Shown in pieces: positions 36,739-46,102 of a DNA stretch of 64,000 nucleotides. A model generated the notes under the pieces. That model worked only from the letters and a program-made list of their open reading frames with translations. It was not told the DNA's origin and did no database searches. The first letter of the stretch is position 1. Every line of letters starts with the position of its first letter. Position numbers and translations under genes: made by a program. The stretch comes from Mycobacterium scrofulaceum (lineage in GTDB: Bacteria > Actinomycetota > Actinomycetes > Mycobacteriales > Mycobacteriaceae), in the NCBI RefSeq assembly GCF_001667885.1, contig NZ_LZJW01000182.1:20611-84610 (forward strand), written 5' to 3'.

Positions 36739-37413
36739 TCACTGCCGAACGCCGTTGCGCCGCAACGGCAGCAGCGCCCCGGCCAGCACCAGCCACGAAA
36801 GCGCCAGCGCCCGCGCGATCGGCAAAATCACGCCGAGATCCGGCCAGATCAACACCCCCACCGCCAATTCGGCGAGGGCCGCGATTGCCAGGCCGGCCCA
36901 CGCGACGGGCCGCGGCAGCGCCTCCAGGTTCAGCGAGGCTCCCGCCATCCCGGCCACCATGAGGCCTAAGGCGACGATGTGCCCCGGGCCGCCGACCAGG
37001 AACACCAGCAGGTACAGGGCCCGGACCAACGTCGCATCCGCGGCGACTTCGGGCCTCGACAGCGGCCAGGCCAGTAATCCGCACAGCCCCAGCGCTCCGG
37101 CGGCGAGGATGCCCCCGGTCACGGCGGTCGCGGCTCCCGGCCCCGCCGACCCGAGGCGCCGCAGCCGGACGCCGACCGCCGCCGCGTAGGCCGCCAATGG
37201 GACCGCCGACGCGAACGTCGCGGCGGCGATGACGCGCACGGCGACCGGCTCCGCGCGGACGTAGGCCACCACGGCGGCCATCGGCCCGTACGGCAGCGGC
37301 ATCACGCCGCCCAGGCCGACCCCGGCGGCGATTCCGCCGAAGAGCAGCCCCACGCACAGCGTCGAAAGCAGCGGCAACGAGAATCCTGCGGGCCGGCGCG
37401 CGGTGTCGCTCAT
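36739..37413 (-). CDS. Integral membrane protein, six helices
   Basis: A 224-residue protein with six predicted membrane spans and short loops, rich in Gly/Ala, no catalytic motif visible. It overlaps neither neighbour: it is convergent with RNase Z and lies 23 bases downstream of the transglutaminase-like gene's stop on the opposite side. I do not recognise the family. Confidence 0.7.
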   Translation of the reverse strand: MSDTARRPAGFSLPLLSTLCVGLLFGGIAAGVGLGGVMPLPYGPMAAVVAYVRAEPVAVRVIAAATFASAVPLAAYAAAVGVRLRRLGSAGPGAATAVTGGILAAGALGLCGLLAWPLSRPEVAADATLVRALYLLVFLVGGPGHIVALGLMVAGMAGASLNLEALPRPVAWAGLAIAALAELAVGVLIWPDLGVILPIARALALSWLVLAGALLPLRRNGVRQ

Positions 37414-37436
37414 GGGTGCACGTTATGCCCGGGCGG

Positions 37437-38276
37437 CTAAGCGAGCCGGGTGACCTCCACGACGACGTCGAGATCGGTCGCCCCCTCACCGGAGTAGATG
37501 CCCTTCAGGGGAGGGACGTCGGTGTAGTCGCGGCCGGCGCCCACGCTGACGTACTGCTCGGAGATCTCGGTCTCGTTGGTCGGGTCGTAGCTCCACCACC
37601 CCCCGGTCCAGGCCTGAATCCAGGCGTGGCTGCGCCCGTCGACCGTGTCGCCGACGACGGCGTGGCGCTTGGGATGCAGGTAGCCCGACACGTAGTGCGC
37701 AGGAATCCCCATGGCGCGCAACAACATCAGCGACAGATGTACGAAATCCTGGCAGACGCCCTTGCCCGCGTTCAACGCGTCCAGCCCCGACGAGTGCACG
37801 CTGGTGGTGCCCGGCAGGTATTCCAGCTCGCCGCGCACCCAGCGCGCCGCGGCGGCGACGGCCTCGGCGGGCTGGTGCGACTTGGCGATCTTCTTGGCCA
37901 CGGAGGCAACCTTTTTGCTCGCCGGGGTGTGCGCGGTGGGGCGCAGCAACTCGTCGAACCGATCGATCACCGCCTCAGATCGCAGATCGTCCCAGCCGAT
38001 GTCGGTCACCGCCGGTTCCGGCCGCTCGGTCTCGACCACGGAGGACGACGTCACGGTGAGGTCGGTGTGCGGGGCGTGCAGATCGAACGCCGTCACTGCG
38101 GTGCCCCAATAGTCGATGTAGCGATAGGACCGGGTTGCCGGGATCGTCTCGACGCGATTGAGGATGACGTTCTGCCGGGTGTTCGACCGCGGGGTCAGGC
38201 GCGCCTCGTTGTAGGAGGCGGTCACCGCCGACTGGTAGGCGTATCCGGTCGTGTGCACCACCCGCAGCCGCCACAT
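37437..38276 (-). CDS. Transglutaminase-like cysteine peptidase/amidase
   Basis: A 279-residue transglutaminase-fold protein with an N-terminal beta domain. The triad is Cys175 (GKGVCQDFVHL), His217 (RSHAWIQAW) and Asp231 (SYDPTNE). It shares an operon with an alpha-E protein and an ATP-grasp enzyme, joined by TGATG overlaps of one base. This trio is widespread and has been proposed on comparative grounds to make and cut an unknown peptide or amide; its product has not been defined to my knowledge. The length equals Rv2409c. Confidence 0.9.
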   Translation of the reverse strand: MWRLRVVHTTGYAYQSAVTASYNEARLTPRSNTRQNVILNRVETIPATRSYRYIDYWGTAVTAFDLHAPHTDLTVTSSSVVETERPEPAVTDIGWDDLRSEAVIDRFDELLRPTAHTPASKKVASVAKKIAKSHQPAEAVAAAARWVRGELEYLPGTTSVHSSGLDALNAGKGVCQDFVHLSLMLLRAMGIPAHYVSGYLHPKRHAVVGDTVDGRSHAWIQAWTGGWWSYDPTNETEISEQYVSVGAGRDYTDVPPLKGIYSGEGATDLDVVVEVTRLA

Positions 38277-39250
38277 CAGGCCTCCCCCTGCCTGCTGACC
38301 AGCCGGCGGTCGGCGGCATCCGACCACGCCACCCAAGGAGTGACGTGAAAGTACTGCACCGACAAAGCTTCTCCGACGTCGCGACAGGTTCGCTGCAGCC
38401 CGGCCAACCGGCTATCCAGCGACTCCAGCAGCACACCGGGTTGCACGAATTCCAGCTCGCTGCGGGCCTGCCCGAGCAGCCGTTGCGCCTCCCCGGTGGC
38501 CCCGATCCGGCTCTGCCGGTTGTGCAGCAGTTCGTCGAGGTTGTGTTCGGCCAGCCGCAGCGAATAGAACACCGAGCGCGGGAACAGCCGGTCGAGCAGC
38601 ATGAACTCGACCACGCGGCTGGCATCCAGCACGCCGCGATACGTGCGCAGGTAGGTGTCGTGCGCGCCCGCGGAGCGCAGCAACGTCACCCAGGCCGGGG
38701 ATGACGCGCTGTCCCCCACCCGCGAAAGCAGCAGCCGCACCGTCATGTCGATCCGCTCGATCGCCCGGCCCAGCACCATGAAGCGGTATCCGTCGTCGCG
38801 TGACAACGTCGAGTCGGCCAGCCCGGCGAACATCGCCGCCCGGCCCTCGATGTACGACAGGAATTCGTGGGGCCCAAGGCGTTTGGCGGCGCGCTCGCGT
38901 TCGGCCAGGGCATGGTAGGTGCCGTTGAGGCACTCCCAGATCTCGCTGGAGGTGACCTCCCGCGCCGACTTCGCGTTCTCCCGCGCCGCCGTGATCGCAT
39001 CGACGATCGACGAACCACCCGAAGCGTTGGTGCCGAAGGCCACCAGGTCGGTCAACGACCAGACGTCCAGGTTGTGGCTCGGCGGATCGATCCCGAGCAC
39101 CCGCAGCAGCAGCCGAGACGTGTGGTCCGGGTCGACGCTGGAGTCCTCGAGCAGCTGATGCAGAACCACGTCGAGGATGCGGGCGGTGTCGTCGGCGCGC
39201 TCGACATAGCGACCGATCCAGAACAGCGCCTCGGCGTTGCGGGCCAGCAT
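38276..39250 (-). CDS. Alpha-E domain protein
   Basis: A 324-residue, almost entirely helical protein starting MLARNAEALFWIGRYVERADDTARIL, the typical alpha-E opening. Conserved acidic and Arg residues (ERADDTARI, AIERIDMTVRLLLSRV) suggest a binding or regulatory surface. Its start overlaps the ATP-grasp stop and its stop overlaps the transglutaminase start, each by one base, so the three are probably made in fixed ratio and may form a complex. Confidence 0.9.
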   Translation of the reverse strand: MLARNAEALFWIGRYVERADDTARILDVVLHQLLEDSSVDPDHTSRLLLRVLGIDPPSHNLDVWSLTDLVAFGTNASGGSSIVDAITAARENAKSAREVTSSEIWECLNGTYHALAERERAAKRLGPHEFLSYIEGRAAMFAGLADSTLSRDDGYRFMVLGRAIERIDMTVRLLLSRVGDSASSPAWVTLLRSAGAHDTYLRTYRGVLDASRVVEFMLLDRLFPRSVFYSLRLAEHNLDELLHNRQSRIGATGEAQRLLGQARSELEFVQPGVLLESLDSRLAGLQRTCRDVGEALSVQYFHVTPWVAWSDAADRRLVSRQGEA

Positions 39251-40926
39251 CAGCGCCTCCTCCCGCGCCTCTGCTGTTGCTGAAGCTGCTGTTCCTGCGG
39301 CGACTCCTTGGTCAGCGACTGCGTTTGCGTCATGCGCGGCGCGCCGTCCAGCTCCGGGTCGGGCATCGACTCCGGCAGCGAGCGCACCACCTCCGCGGCG
39401 CCGAGCTCGTGGTCGCCGGCCGAGGTCCGCGACGCCAGCACCCAGGTGTCCTTCGAGCCACCGCCCTGGCTGGAGTTGACCACCCGCGAGCCCTCGACCA
39501 GAGCGACGCGGGTGAGCCCGCCGGGCAGCACCCAGACGTCGTCGCCGTCGTTGACCGCGAACGGCCGCAGGTCGACGTATCGGGGCGCGAGCGTGTTCCC
39601 GATCTGTGTCGGAACGGTCGACAACTCCATCATCGGCTGGGCGATCCAGCTGCGCGGGTCGTCGCGCACCTTCTTGGCGACGGTGGCCAACTCCTTCTCG
39701 GAGGCTTCCGGCCCGAACACGATGCCGTAACCGCCAGACCCTTCGACCGGCTTGAGGACCAACTCGTCGATCCGGTCCAGCACCTCTTCACGTTCGTCGT
39801 CGAGCCAGCAACGGTAGGTCTCGACGTTGGCCAGCAGCGGCTTTTCGCCCAGGTAGTACTCGATCATGGTCGGCACATAGGTGTAGACGAGCTTGTCGTC
39901 GCCGACACCGTTGCCCAGGGCGCTGGAGATCACGACGTTGCCGGCGCGCGCGGCGTTGACCAGGCCGGCCACGCCCAGCACCGAGTCGGCCCGGAACTGC
40001 AGTGGGTCCAAGAAGACGTCGTCGATGCGCCGGTAGATGACGTCGACCTGCACCTCCCCGTCGGTCGTGCGCATGTAGACCTGGTTGTCCCTGCAGAACA
40101 GGTCGCGACCTTCGACGAGCTCGACGCCCATCTGGCGGGCCAGCAGCGAATGCTCGAAGTAGGCCGAGTTGTATACGCCGGGGGTCAGCACCACGACCGT
40201 GGGATCGGCCTCGTTGGTGGCCGCCGAATTGCGCAGGGCGCGCAGCAGGTGGGACGCGTAGTCATCGACCGCACGCACCCGGTGGGTGGCGAACAGATTC
40301 GGGAACACCCGCGCCATCGTCCGCCGGTTCTCCATCACGTAGGAGACGCCCGAGGGCGAGCGCAGGTTGTCCTCGAGGACGCGGAAATTTCCCTTCTCGT
40401 CGCGAATCAGGTCGATGCCGGCGACATGGATGCGCACGCCGTTGGGCGGGACGATGCCCATCGCCTCGCGGTGGAAGTGCTCGCAGGAGGTGATCAGGCG
40501 GCGCGGGATGATGTCGTCGTTGAGGATCTCCTGATCGCCGTAGATGTCGTCGAGATACATCTCGAGGGCCTTGACGCGCTGGATGATGCCGCGCTCCAAC
40601 CGGCTCCATTCGGCCGCCGAGATCACCCGCGGAACCAGGTCGAGCGGGAAGGGCCGCTCCTGACCCGAGAGGGAGAACGTGATGCCCTGGTCGATGAACG
40701 CGCGGCCCAGCGCGTCGGCGCGGGCCTTGAGCTCCGAGGCGTCCGACGGGGCGAGCTCGGTGTAGATGCCCTTGTAGGGCCCCCGCACGGCTCCCTGCGC
40801 GTCGAACATCTCGTCGAAAGCCATCGCGTAGACATCCGACGACGTGTTGTAGCCGCCGAAAATCCGCTCACTGCGCGCGGCGCGCAAACTCCCCCTGGTT
40901 TCCTCAAGCTGGCTCGGAAGACTCAC
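39250..40926 (-). CDS. Circularly permuted type 2 ATP-grasp enzyme
   Basis: A 558-residue ATP-grasp ligase-type protein. Visible pieces include GVRIHVAGIDLIRDEKGNFRVLEDN with the metal-binding RVLEDN, LTPGVYNSAYFEHSLLARQMG, and a late VLKPVEGSGGYGIVFG loop, an order consistent with the circularly permuted subfamily. It should join a carboxylate to an amine using ATP. The last 20 residues are a Gln-rich then Arg-rich tail (QEQQLQQQQRRGRRR), unusual for an enzyme and perhaps a binding tag. GTG start at 40926. First gene of the three-gene operon; corresponds to Rv2411c. Confidence 0.9.
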   Translation of the reverse strand: MSLPSQLEETRGSLRAARSERIFGGYNTSSDVYAMAFDEMFDAQGAVRGPYKGIYTELAPSDASELKARADALGRAFIDQGITFSLSGQERPFPLDLVPRVISAAEWSRLERGIIQRVKALEMYLDDIYGDQEILNDDIIPRRLITSCEHFHREAMGIVPPNGVRIHVAGIDLIRDEKGNFRVLEDNLRSPSGVSYVMENRRTMARVFPNLFATHRVRAVDDYASHLLRALRNSAATNEADPTVVVLTPGVYNSAYFEHSLLARQMGVELVEGRDLFCRDNQVYMRTTDGEVQVDVIYRRIDDVFLDPLQFRADSVLGVAGLVNAARAGNVVISSALGNGVGDDKLVYTYVPTMIEYYLGEKPLLANVETYRCWLDDEREEVLDRIDELVLKPVEGSGGYGIVFGPEASEKELATVAKKVRDDPRSWIAQPMMELSTVPTQIGNTLAPRYVDLRPFAVNDGDDVWVLPGGLTRVALVEGSRVVNSSQGGGSKDTWVLASRTSAGDHELGAAEVVRSLPESMPDPELDGAPRMTQTQSLTKESPQEQQLQQQQRRGRRR

Positions 40927-41074
40927 GGTTGTAGATGCTGCCTCAAATTGACGTTATGGCAGGCCACGGGTTCCCGTTTTGGGAGAAAACGTAACCGACT
41001 GATAACCTGGGCAGTCGCCGTGGTGGTATCCGGCGCCCCAAGCAAACGTCGAATCGCAGAAGGAAACTACAAGC

Positions 41075-41335
41075 GTGGCCAACATCAAGTCGCAGCAGAA
41101 GCGCAATCGCACCAACGAGCGCGCTCGACTGCGCAACAAGTCGGTGAAATCGTCGCTTCGCACGGCCGTCCGGGCGTTCCGCGAGGCTGCCCATGCCGGC
41201 GACAAAGAGAAGGCCACGGAGCTGCTGGCGACGACCAACCGCAAGCTGGACAAAGCGGCCAGCAAGGGCGTGATTCACAAGAATCAGGCGGCCAACAAGA
41301 AGTCGGCCCTGGCGCGCGCGCTCAACAAGCTCTGA
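41075..41335 (+). CDS. rpsT: 30S ribosomal protein S20
   Basis: An 86-residue, highly basic helical protein that binds 16S rRNA in the small subunit. It starts at GTG 41075 after GAAGGAAA, reading MANIKSQQKRN, the normal S20 N-terminus. It is monocistronic and convergent with holA; a stem-loop spans the junction. Confidence 0.97.
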   Translation: MANIKSQQKRNRTNERARLRNKSVKSSLRTAVRAFREAAHAGDKEKATELLATTNRKLDKAASKGVIHKNQAANKKSALARALNKL

Positions 41336-41350
41336 ACCGGCTCACCGGTT
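41335..41350. terminator. Stem-loop between convergent rpsT and holA
   Basis: AACCGG (41335-41340) and CCGGTT (41345-41350) pair around CTCA. The stem overlaps the last base of the rpsT stop and includes the holA stop, so it could act in both directions. There is no U-run. Confidence 0.45.
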
Positions 41351-42310
41351 TCGGTTGGCCGCCAGCTCGGCCACCGTCCTGACAGCCGACTCCAGCGCGT
41401 AGTCGGCGTCCGCCACCGCACCCTTGACGTTGGCGTTGAGCGTCGCCACCACCTGCATCGCCGCCGCCACGCTGTCGCGCGACCAATACCGTGCCTGCTT
41501 CTGGGCCTTCTGGACCCGCCACGGCGGCATGCCCAACTGCGACGCCAGCCGATAGGGGTCGCCGGAAAGCGGCCCGACCCGCCCGATCGTGTGGATGGCT
41601 TCGGCCAGCGCGTCGGCCAGCACCACCAGCGGCTCACCGCGCAACATCGCCCAGCGCAGCGCCTCGGCGGCTCCCGCGACGTCGCCGGCCACCGCCTTGT
41701 CCGCGATGTCGAACCCCTTCACCTCGGCTTTGCCGCTGTGATAGCGCCGGACCGCGGCGGCGTCGACGACGCCGCCGGTGTCGGCGACCAACTGTGAACA
41801 GGCCGCCGCCAGCTCCCGCACATCGGAGCCGACCGCGTCCAGCATGGCGGTCACGGTCTCCTCATCGACCTTGACCCGCAGAGCGCGAAACTCCTTGCGG
41901 ACGAAGTCGACCCGCTCGCTGACCTTGGTGATCCGCGCGCACGGATGCACGACGGCGCCGAGCGACTGCAGCTCGGTGGCCAGCGCCTTGGCCCGCCCGC
42001 CGCCCGAGTGCACCACCACCAGCGTCGTGCCCAGTGGGACGTCGGCCGCGGCGGAGGCGATCACCGCGGCCGCCTCCTTGCCCGCCTCCCCGGCCGCCTC
42101 CAGCACGACGATGCGCTCGTCGCCGAACAGCGACGGGCTCAGCAGTTCGGCGAGCTCGTAGGTGCTGACGTCACCGGCCCGCATCCGGCTGACCGGAATG
42201 TCCTCGACGCCGGCCCGCTGGCGCGCCGACCGCAACACGTCGGCCACCGCCCGCTCGACCAGCAGTTCCTCGTCGCCCAGGACGAGGTGCAACGGCGAAT
42301 CCTCGCTCAC
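41342..42310 (-). CDS. holA: DNA polymerase III delta subunit
   Basis: A 322-residue clamp-loader delta subunit that opens the beta clamp. The N-terminal LVLGDEELLVERAV and the late FDIADKAVAGD / GEPLVVLADALAEAI match HolA proteins, which have an AAA+ fold without a functional ATP site. The GTG start overlaps the comEC stop by four bases. The length is close to Rv2413c. Confidence 0.9.
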   Translation of the reverse strand: MSEDSPLHLVLGDEELLVERAVADVLRSARQRAGVEDIPVSRMRAGDVSTYELAELLSPSLFGDERIVVLEAAGEAGKEAAAVIASAAADVPLGTTLVVVHSGGGRAKALATELQSLGAVVHPCARITKVSERVDFVRKEFRALRVKVDEETVTAMLDAVGSDVRELAAACSQLVADTGGVVDAAAVRRYHSGKAEVKGFDIADKAVAGDVAGAAEALRWAMLRGEPLVVLADALAEAIHTIGRVGPLSGDPYRLASQLGMPPWRVQKAQKQARYWSRDSVAAAMQVVATLNANVKGAVADADYALESAVRTVAELAANRNR

Positions 42311-43902
42311 CCCACGATGGTGTCACGGCCGACCGACGAAGCGGCCCCGGGATCCAGCAGGTTGGACAACCACCAAGCCAGCGCGCAGAGCACGGCCGCG
42401 ACGCCGAGCCAGCGCCGTCCGCGCAGCCGGGCGACCACCACGACGATCAACACGGTCACGCCGGCGACCAGCAGCACGCCCGGCACCCCGGACGGCACGG
42501 GCACCGTCGCCGCGGGCGCGCCCGCCGACCATCGGGCAACCCGCACCAGCCACCACAACTCGGGGCCGGTGAAGCGGATCAACAACTGGGCGCCGGACGG
42601 CCACGACACGCTCAAGACGGCCGCCGCGCTGCCCAGCACGGTGATCGGCGCTATCACCGGTGCCGCCGCGAGGTTGGCGGCGACCGCCACGAGGCTGACC
42701 CGGCCCGAGATGCCGGCCACCAGCGGGGCGGTCACCACGTGCGCGGCCGCGGCGATCGCCAGCGCGTCGGCCAGCGGCTTGGGGCAGCCCCTGCCCGCGA
42801 GGTGCCGCGCCCAGCCCGGCGCGATCACGACCAAGGCGGCCGTCGCCGCCACCGACAGCGCGAAGCCCACGTCGACGGCCAGTTGCGGGGCCAACGCGAG
42901 CAAGCCCAGCACCGTGGTGCACAGCGCCGGGATGACTTGGCGGCGTCGCGAAGTCAGGATGCCGGCGAGCGCGACGGCGCCCATCACGGCGGCCCGCAGC
43001 ACGCTCGCCGTCGGTTGCACGACGACGACGAACGCGGCGAGGGTCAGGCCGGCGAGCACGACGGCCGCCCGCGGTCCGATCACGCGCGCCGAGAACAGCA
43101 CGGCCCCGCAGACGATGGTCACGTTGGCGCCCGACACCGCCATCAGGTGCGTCATGCCCGCCGCCCGGAAATCGCGGGCGGTGTCGGCGGTGACCGCCGA
43201 GGTGTCCCCGAGGACCAGGGCGGGCAGCATCGCCGCCTGCTCGGCGGGCAGCGTGCGGCGCACCGCGGTGGCGAATCGACCGCGCACGGTGTGGGCCGCC
43301 CGCTGGACGGCGCCCGCGGTGCCCATGGTCGGGCGGCCTGACGCGTTGAGAACCGCGACGGTGAGGTCGCGGCGAGTCGGGTGTCCGATCCGCGCGGTGA
43401 ACCGCACCGGCCGGCCCACCATCAGCGGGTCGGTCTCCGATGCGAAATCGGGGGCGCGCGCGAAGACGACCACCCGGCCGGAGATCGGCTCATCGTGCAG
43501 CCGCTGCAGCGTGGCCCGAAACATGAGGCGCCCGCGGCCCAATGACACCGGGCTCTCGCTCGGGGTCACCGTCACCGGCGCGGCGGTCCCGAACGCGGCG
43601 GTAATCGGGTGACGCTCGACGGCTTCGGCGCGCAAGGCGACCGCCAACCCGAATCCCGCGCCGGTGACGCCGACGGCGACCAGGCCGACGGCGACCGCCC
43701 GCAGCCGACCAGCCGCGGTGTGCCAGGCCAGCACGCCGGAGGCGGCGGCCAACACGACACAGCACGCCGCCAACGCCCGGCCGATCGGCCACCAGATGCT
43801 GGCGGCGGTGACCACCCAGCAGGTGAGCGCGGCCGGCAACAGACGCGCATCGAGCCGCGCCGCGCCCGGTTCGACGGCTCCGGGCCGAGCGGTGTCAGAC
43901 AC
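42307..43902 (-). CDS. comEC: ComEC/Rec2-type membrane protein without beta-lactamase domain
   Basis: A 531-residue polytopic membrane protein. Residues 1-240 hold an N-terminal membrane and soluble part; about 250-500 is the Competence domain, recognisable from GDTSAVTADTARDFRAAGMT followed by HLMAVSGANV. In competent bacteria ComEC is the DNA channel, often with a C-terminal metallo-beta-lactamase domain; that domain is absent here. The GTG at 43902 overlaps the comEA stop by 8 bases; a longer frame upstream lies inside comEA. Role in mycobacteria, which are not known to be naturally competent, is unclear. Confidence 0.88.
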   Translation of the reverse strand: MSDTARPGAVEPGAARLDARLLPAALTCWVVTAASIWWPIGRALAACCVVLAAASGVLAWHTAAGRLRAVAVGLVAVGVTGAGFGLAVALRAEAVERHPITAAFGTAAPVTVTPSESPVSLGRGRLMFRATLQRLHDEPISGRVVVFARAPDFASETDPLMVGRPVRFTARIGHPTRRDLTVAVLNASGRPTMGTAGAVQRAAHTVRGRFATAVRRTLPAEQAAMLPALVLGDTSAVTADTARDFRAAGMTHLMAVSGANVTIVCGAVLFSARVIGPRAAVVLAGLTLAAFVVVVQPTASVLRAAVMGAVALAGILTSRRRQVIPALCTTVLGLLALAPQLAVDVGFALSVAATAALVVIAPGWARHLAGRGCPKPLADALAIAAAAHVVTAPLVAGISGRVSLVAVAANLAAAPVIAPITVLGSAAAVLSVSWPSGAQLLIRFTGPELWWLVRVARWSAGAPAATVPVPSGVPGVLLVAGVTVLIVVVVARLRGRRWLGVAAVLCALAWWLSNLLDPGAASSVGRDTIVG

Positions 43903-44740
43903 GGACCAGGGCGCGCAGCTTCTCCAGGCGTGCCGGGCCGATGCCGTCGACATCGGCGAGCTGGTCGACGCTGGTGAATTTGCCGTTGGCCTGCCGCCAG
44001 GCGACGATCGCCGCGGCGGTGACCGGCCCGACGCCGGGCAGCGCGTCCAAGTCCTCCGCGGTCGCGGTGTTCAGGTCGAGCGCCTCACCCGTCTTCGGCT
44101 TGACCGACCCCGCCCCGGGCCGCGGGGGCTTCGACGTCGGCGTTGTGCCGGCGGCCACCGAGCTGCCCAGCGCCTTCGGCTGCCCGGGGGCGGGGGCCAG
44201 CCCGACGACGATCTGCTCGCCGTCGCCGAGTGGGCGGGCCATGTTCAGCCCGACCGTGTCCGCCCCGTTCACCGCGCCGCCCGCGGCCTGCAACGCGTCG
44301 GCGACCCGTGCGCCCGGCGCCAGGGTGACCAAACCGGGGCTGTGCACCAGGCCGACCACGCTCACCACCACGGGGCGGTCGGGGCCGGGACTGCGTCCGC
44401 CCGACGGCTTGGGGCCGGCCGTCGACGCCTTCTCGACGGGCGGCAGCTTGGCCGACATCACCGGCGCGGGCCGGTCGCGCAGCAGCGTGAACACCGTGAC
44501 CAGCACGGCGAGCGCCGCCACGATCGCCAATCCGATGGCGCCGGTACGCCCCGGGTCCGCGCGCAGCTTGGCCATCCACCCCCGGTCCGGGGACGCGTCG
44601 GGCAGCCACCGCGGCAGCAGCGAATTCTGGTCCCCGTCCGCCGCCTCCTCCGGTGGCGTCGGCTCCGCGCCGTCGGGCTCGGCGTCCGGTTCGGCACCGA
44701 GTCGCCGCTGGAGGCGCTCGGCGGGAAGTTCTGTCCGCAT
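43895..44740 (-). CDS. comEA: ComEA-like DNA-binding protein
   Basis: A 281-residue protein: acidic cytoplasmic N-terminus (1-65), one membrane span (about 68-88), Pro-rich linker, an SLBB domain (VSVVGLVHSPGLVTLAPGARVADAL, about 125-175) and a C-terminal pair of helix-hairpin-helix motifs (LDLNTATAEDLDALPGVGPV and VDGIGPARLEKL). In competent bacteria ComEA binds incoming double-stranded DNA outside the membrane. It is translationally coupled to comEC. Confidence 0.9.
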   Translation of the reverse strand: MRTELPAERLQRRLGAEPDAEPDGAEPTPPEEAADGDQNSLLPRWLPDASPDRGWMAKLRADPGRTGAIGLAIVAALAVLVTVFTLLRDRPAPVMSAKLPPVEKASTAGPKPSGGRSPGPDRPVVVSVVGLVHSPGLVTLAPGARVADALQAAGGAVNGADTVGLNMARPLGDGEQIVVGLAPAPGQPKALGSSVAAGTTPTSKPPRPGAGSVKPKTGEALDLNTATAEDLDALPGVGPVTAAAIVAWRQANGKFTSVDQLADVDGIGPARLEKLRALVRV

Positions 44741-44934
44741 GCGCCGACCGTAGGTGCGCCGACCGCCGGATCGGCCCCGCCGGACGGCCCCGCGACCGGC
44801 GACTGTGGACTAAACCGAGGCTGTGCACAACCGCTCTAAGCGATGGGTCAATATGGAACCAGGAACGCATCGCCAGAACCGGTCATCCATCCGACGCTGG
44901 TAGCCACGTTCACCCCCGACGACAGGAGGCCGCC

Positions 44935-46095
44935 GTGCAACTGGCGCTCACACCGGAGGAAGCCGCGTTCCGCGACGAACTCCGCACGATCTACACCACG
45001 AAGATTCCGGAAGAGCTGCGCGAGCGGGTGCGCAAGGGCTCGGCGGAAGTCAACCACGAGGACATCGTCACCAGTCACAAGATTCTGCATGAGCACGGCC
45101 TTGCGGTGCCGAACTGGCCGGTCGAGTGGGGCGGTAAGGACTGGACGCCCACCCAGCACCAGATCTGGGCCGACGAGATGCAACTGGCGTGCGTGCCCGA
45201 GCCGCTGAACTTCAACACCAAGATGGTGGGCCCGGTGATCGCCGAATTCGGTTCGGAGGAAGTCAAACAGCGCTTCCTGCCGCCGACGGCCAGCCTCGAC
45301 ATCTGGTGGTGTCAGGGCTTCTCCGAGCCGGAGGCGGGTTCGGACCTAGCGTCGCTGCGCACCACCGCGGTGCGGGACGGCGACAGCTACGTCGTCAACG
45401 GCCAGAAGACCTGGACCACGCTGGGTCAGTACGCGGACTGGATCTTCTGCCTGGTGCGCACCGACCCGCAGGCGCCGAAGCGGCAGGCCGGCATCTCCTT
45501 CCTGCTGTTCGACATGAAGACGCCGGGTGTCACGCTGCGGCCGATCAAGACGATCGACGGCGGCCACGAAGTCAACGAAATCTTCTTCGAAGACGTCCGC
45601 GTGCCGGCCAATCAACTTGTCGGAGAAGAGAACAAGGGCTGGACGTACGCGAAGTTCCTGCTGGGCAACGAGCGCACCGGCATCGCGGGTGTGGGGCGGA
45701 CCAAGGTGCGCCTCGCCGAGGTGAAGAAACACGCCGCCGCCACCGGAGTGCTCGAAGATCCCCTGTTCGCGGCGCGGCTGGCCGAGGCCGAAAACGAGCT
45801 GCTGGCACTGGAACTCACCCAGTCCCGGGTGGTCACCGACTCCGCGAACGGACAGCCCAACCCGGCGTCCTCGGTGCTCAAGCTGCGCGGCAGCCAGCTG
45901 CAACAGGTGGCCACCGAACTGCTCGTCGAGGTGGCCGGGCCGGACGCGCTGCCCGCCGACGGCGAGGACATCTCGTCGCCGGCCTGGGCGCAGCACAGCG
46001 CGCCGCACTACCTCAACTACCGCAAGACCTCGATCTACGGCGGCAGCAACGAAGTGCAACGCAACATCATCGCGTCCACCATTCTGGGATTGTGA
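44935..46095 (+). CDS. Acyl-CoA dehydrogenase, first subunit of a pair
   Basis: A 386-residue acyl-CoA dehydrogenase with the full fold. FAD/substrate motifs are WWCQGFSEPEAGSDLASLRT and, near the end, YGGSNEVQRNIIAS. The residue that is the catalytic Glu in medium-chain enzymes (Y-E-G) is Gly, so the base must come from another position, as in isovaleryl- and long-chain-type enzymes. GTG start after AGGAGG. The second subunit gene follows after 7 bases. In mycobacteria such adjacent FadE pairs often form alpha2beta2 enzymes acting on steroid or branched side chains. It is the first gene of a block absent from this place in H37Rv. Confidence 0.88.
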   Translation: MQLALTPEEAAFRDELRTIYTTKIPEELRERVRKGSAEVNHEDIVTSHKILHEHGLAVPNWPVEWGGKDWTPTQHQIWADEMQLACVPEPLNFNTKMVGPVIAEFGSEEVKQRFLPPTASLDIWWCQGFSEPEAGSDLASLRTTAVRDGDSYVVNGQKTWTTLGQYADWIFCLVRTDPQAPKRQAGISFLLFDMKTPGVTLRPIKTIDGGHEVNEIFFEDVRVPANQLVGEENKGWTYAKFLLGNERTGIAGVGRTKVRLAEVKKHAAATGVLEDPLFAARLAEAENELLALELTQSRVVTDSANGQPNPASSVLKLRGSQLQQVATELLVEVAGPDALPADGEDISSPAWAQHSAPHYLNYRKTSIYGGSNEVQRNIIASTILGL

Positions 46096-46102
46096 GGCAG
46101 CC

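Noticed and set aside
39277..41382. 701-codon rightward open frame
   Set aside because: Antisense to the ATP-grasp gene and overlapping rpsT in another frame; shadow composition.
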